Source of the DNA: Lachnospiraceae bacterium UBA3762
Lineage (GTDB): Bacteria > Bacillota > Clostridia > Lachnospirales > Lachnospiraceae
Direction of reading: 5' to 3'
Length of the DNA stretch: 33,360 bases
Assembly (NCBI GenBank): GCA_002371615.1
Contig: DFGA01000022.1
Span: 1 to 33,360, forward strand
This document shows positions 31,646-33,360 of this stretch, piece by piece. A program made the translations under genes and the position numbers. Under the pieces are notes generated by a model. It was given only the letters and a program-made list of their open reading frames with translations. It had not been told where the DNA came from and searched no databases. Within the stretch, counting starts at the first letter, position 1. Every line of letters begins with the position of its first letter.

Positions 31646-32191
31646 ATGAATAAAGAGTATGTTTTAAATAATCAAATATCGGGAGATGATATCAAACAAC
31701 TTCGGCAAACTCTTAACATGACACAAAGGGAATTCGCCGATTTTGCAAACTGCGCAGTACGGACTGTGGAAAATTGGGAGAGTAAGCATGAGGGCATTAC
31801 GGGGCCGATAGTCACGCTTATGGAGATATTGACTCGGAATCCGGACATAGCAGCGAAGCTCGAACTTCCTCCTAACAGACTGAAAATGCGCCTTATATAT
31901 ATGTATAAAAGCATTGTCTGCACGGTTATTGATGTTGATGAAAGCGCGAGAAAGGTTGAGATACATAATTATACTGATAAACCGCTGTTTAGGGCATTTG
32001 GTATTAATACAGAGCCTAGTTTTGAAGATTATGAGGATTTTCTGGAATCAAGGTGCTTTCCGAGAGAACGCGATAAGATAAAACTTGAGCTTGAACGGCT
32101 TGATATTCCGTTTTACGATCCTATTCTGATAATCGAAAAGACCGAGGGACGGATGGCGGAGGATGATTTTTGGATAAAGATTGTCAGGTGA
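31646..32191 (+). CDS. XRE-family HTH regulator with C-terminal HipA-associated-type domain
   Basis: A 181-residue protein. Residues 11-65 form a lambda-repressor-like helix-turn-helix (DIKQLRQTLNMTQREFADFANCAVRTVENWE). After a linker, about 83-181 is a second domain: a beta strand pair (KSIVCTVIDVDESARKVEI), then YEDFLESRCFPRERDKIKLELERLDIP and a final MAEDDFWIKI. That last pattern recalls a segment preceding HipA-like kinase domains in other Firmicutes (R-x-x-P-x-x-R ... L-S-x-x-D-x-Y-W). I chose ATG 31646; the open frame extends to 31574 but would translate the palindrome. No ribosome site precedes 31646, so the transcript may be nearly leaderless. It ends 3 bp before the kinase gene. Confidence 0.75.
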   Translation: MNKEYVLNNQISGDDIKQLRQTLNMTQREFADFANCAVRTVENWESKHEGITGPIVTLMEILTRNPDIAAKLELPPNRLKMRLIYMYKSIVCTVIDVDESARKVEIHNYTDKPLFRAFGINTEPSFEDYEDFLESRCFPRERDKIKLELERLDIPFYDPILIIEKTEGRMAEDDFWIKIVR

Positions 32192-32194
32192 TTA

Positions 32195-33001
32195 ATGGTT
32201 GAATTGTTTGAAAATGAACTGAATATGCCAAACAGGCAATCCTCTAAAGGGAATCAGTTGAAGTTCAAAAGAGACAATGTCTGGTATAAAGCGGATTACC
32301 TTGGCTACGAAGGTCTGGCGGAGTATACGGTATCAAAACTACTGCGCTGTTCAAGTCTGAAAGCCGGAGAATATGTTGACTATGATCTTGATCAGATATC
32401 ATATAACGGTCAGCTGTTCAATGCATGTCGAAGTAATGATTTTACCGAAGGTTGGCAACTTATTACCTTGGAACGGCTATTCAGGAATATGTACGGTGAG
32501 AGTCTCAATAGTATGATTTACAGTGTAAGAGACCATACAGAAAGGTTGAAACTACTTGTTAATCAGATTGAGCGTGTAACAGGGATTAGTGGATTCGGGG
32601 AGTATATGTGCAAGATACTGACGGTTGATGCGCTATTCCTGAACGAAGACAGACATACACATAATCTGGCTGTATTGACCGACGGAAGTGGCAATTACAG
32701 ATTGTGCCCGATATTTGATAACGGCGCGGGTCTGCTGTCGGATACTACACTTTCGTATCCGCTCGAAAGGGACTGCATATATTATATTGACAAGGTTACA
32801 CCCAAAACATTTTGCCGCAGTTTTGATGAACAGGTGGAAATCGCTGAATCTCTTTACGGAAGTAGTATATGGTTCAACTTTGGCTATGAGGATGTGGCGT
32901 CAATTGTCAATAAGGCTGATCTGTATAGCGACGAGGTAAGAAAAAGAGCTATTGATGTCGTTATGCAAATGAGAAGAAAGTACGAGTATTTGCAGTATTA
33001 A
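32195..33001 (+). CDS. Compact HipA-like serine/threonine kinase
   Basis: A 268-residue HipA/CtkA-like kinase. The catalytic loop is LNEDRHTHNLAVL near 149-161, with Asp152, His154 and Asn157 matching the N-x-D-x-H-x-x-N motif of HipA. The metal-binding IFDNG has Asp175. The N-terminal SSKGNQLKF near 16-24 corresponds to the glycine-rich/autophosphorylation segment, followed by a likely ATP lysine (WYKADY). All catalytic residues look intact. It lacks the roughly 100-residue N-terminal subdomain of full HipA, as HipT and CtkA do. CAGGTGA precedes the ATG; the gene follows its XRE partner by 3 bp. It could be a toxin, a regulator kinase or a phage-defence kinase; the target is unknown. Confidence 0.8.
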   Translation: MVELFENELNMPNRQSSKGNQLKFKRDNVWYKADYLGYEGLAEYTVSKLLRCSSLKAGEYVDYDLDQISYNGQLFNACRSNDFTEGWQLITLERLFRNMYGESLNSMIYSVRDHTERLKLLVNQIERVTGISGFGEYMCKILTVDALFLNEDRHTHNLAVLTDGSGNYRLCPIFDNGAGLLSDTTLSYPLERDCIYYIDKVTPKTFCRSFDEQVEIAESLYGSSIWFNFGYEDVASIVNKADLYSDEVRKRAIDVVMQMRRKYEYLQY

Positions 33002-33008
33002 AAAACAA

Positions 33009-33037
33009 TTGACACAAAAGAGACTGTTTGATAGAAT
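33009..33037 (+). promoter_or_regulatory. Strong promoter of the serine tRNA genes
   Basis: TTGACA (33009-33014) and TAGAAT (33032-33037) with exactly 17 bp between, starting 8 bp after the HipA-like gene's stop. Transcription would start about 20 bp before the first tRNA. Confidence 0.8.
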
Positions 33038-33062
33038 ACTTTTTGCGCAATTTAATAACTGT

Positions 33063-33148
33063 GGAGAGGTATCGAAGTGGTCATAACGAGGCGGTCTTGA
33101 AAACCGTTTGCCTTCACGGGCACATGGGTTCGAATCCCATCCTCTCCG
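33063..33148 (+). tRNA. tRNA-Ser (UGA)
   Basis: Acceptor GGAGAGG pairs with CCTCTCC (33141-33147), discriminator G at 33148. The anticodon stem-loop at 33091-33107 has loop CTTGAAA, giving anticodon TGA (33098-33100). A long variable arm and the T-loop GGTTCGAATCC complete a class II serine tRNA of 86 nt. CCA is not encoded. Confidence 0.95.
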
Positions 33149-33165
33149 CTTTTTTTATCGACCAA

Positions 33166-33255
33166 GGAGAAGTACCCAAGCTGGCCGAAGGGGCTCCCCT
33201 GGAAAGGGAGTAGGTCGTTAATAGCGGCGCGAGGGTTCAAATCCCTCCTTCTCCG
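33166..33255 (+). tRNA. tRNA-Ser (GGA)
   Basis: Acceptor GGAGAAG pairs with CTTCTCC (33248-33254), discriminator G at 33255. The anticodon loop CTGGAAA gives GGA (33201-33203). A long variable arm (about 33209-33231) and T-loop GGTTCAAATCC confirm class II serine tRNA, 90 nt, no encoded CCA. It is 17 bp after the first tRNA and probably co-transcribed. Confidence 0.95.
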
Positions 33256-33261
33256 CTTATA

Positions 33262-33297
33262 AGAATGGACTCTGCGTTTGCAGAGTCCATTCTTTTA
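33262..33297 (+). terminator. Rho-independent terminator after the tRNA pair
   Basis: AGAATGGACTCTGC (33262-33275) and GCAGAGTCCATTCT (33280-33293) form a perfect 14-bp stem with loop GTTT, followed by TTTAT. It lies 7 bp after the second tRNA. Confidence 0.92.
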
Positions 33298-33313
33298 TAA
33301 AACGTCAAGCAGA

Positions 33314-33360
33314 TATTGCAAACTAGGGGATTTCGTGTATTGCAAACTAGGGGATTTCAT
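33314..33360. repeat. 24-bp tandem repeat, two units, cut by window end
   Basis: The unit begins TATTGCAAACTAGGGGATTT and has period 24 (33314-33337, then 33338-33360). The second copy differs only near its end (CAT for CGT) before the window stops. The number of further copies is unknown. It does not fit a CRISPR array because there are no spacers. Confidence 0.75.

Noticed and set aside
33028..33240. Small open frames across the tRNA genes on both strands
   Set aside because: They read through two well-formed serine tRNA genes.
33314..33360. CRISPR array
   Set aside because: The two 24-bp units are directly adjacent without unique spacers and no cas genes are visible.

Overview
The window looks like chromosomal DNA of a low-to-mid-GC anaerobic Firmicute of the Clostridia, most likely a Lachnospiraceae member (Butyrivibrio/Lachnospira type). 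The grounds are strong AGGAGG-like ribosome sites, TTGACA/TATAAT promoters, tRNA genes without an encoded CCA, a SecA with a C-terminal Cys-rich tail, and several small families I associate with that group (DUF975, YcxB-like, DUF4190-like, DUF6056-like). The assignment rests on gene content and style only; there is no rRNA to confirm it.

Layout. Bases 1-4342 hold small hydrolases: a HAD phosphatase overlapping a J-domain protein, then on the minus strand a histidine phosphatase and a phosphoglycolate-phosphatase-like HAD/SGNH-esterase pair. The 410-bp gap at 2281-2690 has no gene but contains a palindromic repeat, promoter-like sites on both strands and a long imperfect hairpin. Bases 4540-12305 run rightward: a small unknown protein, a zinc-ribbon methyltransferase, secA, prfB (without the usual +1 frameshift), homoserine dehydrogenase and aspartate kinase, closed by a clear terminator at 12321-12351. 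Bases 12353-19526 start at an extended -10 promoter and form a tightly overlapped operon of small membrane proteins and a minimal zinc protease, followed by tsaE-tsaB-rimI-rnz-(unknown)-tsaD-ispD. It joins tRNA t6A modification, tRNA 3' processing and isoprenoid synthesis. Bases 19572-25127 encode a Na+/Ca2+-type exchanger and a three-part MacAB/YknXYZ-like exporter (ATPase, double FtsX permease, HlyD adaptor).

Bases 25091-29758 are a convergent minus-strand operon whose genes overlap by 4 and 38 nt: a MATE-family transporter, a DUF6056/GT-C-like membrane protein, and a second MATE protein fused to a degenerate histidine-kinase-type ATPase domain. This looks like a transport or cell-surface module of unknown substrate.

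Bases 29820-33001 have an accessory character. They contain an AAA ATPase with a nuclease-like C-terminus behind a 15-bp perfect inverted repeat, a relic of an IS200/IS605 element that keeps only the tail of tnpB and the omega-RNA/right-end hairpin, and a two-gene module of an XRE regulator plus a compact HipA-like kinase under a 21-bp operator-like palindrome. The window ends with two serine tRNA genes (UGA, GGA) behind a near-consensus promoter, their terminator, and the start of a 24-bp tandem repeat cut by the window edge. The most interesting candidates are the XRE/HipA-like pair, the orphan omega-RNA end, the MATE-ATPase fusion operon and the hairpin in the 2.5-kb gap.
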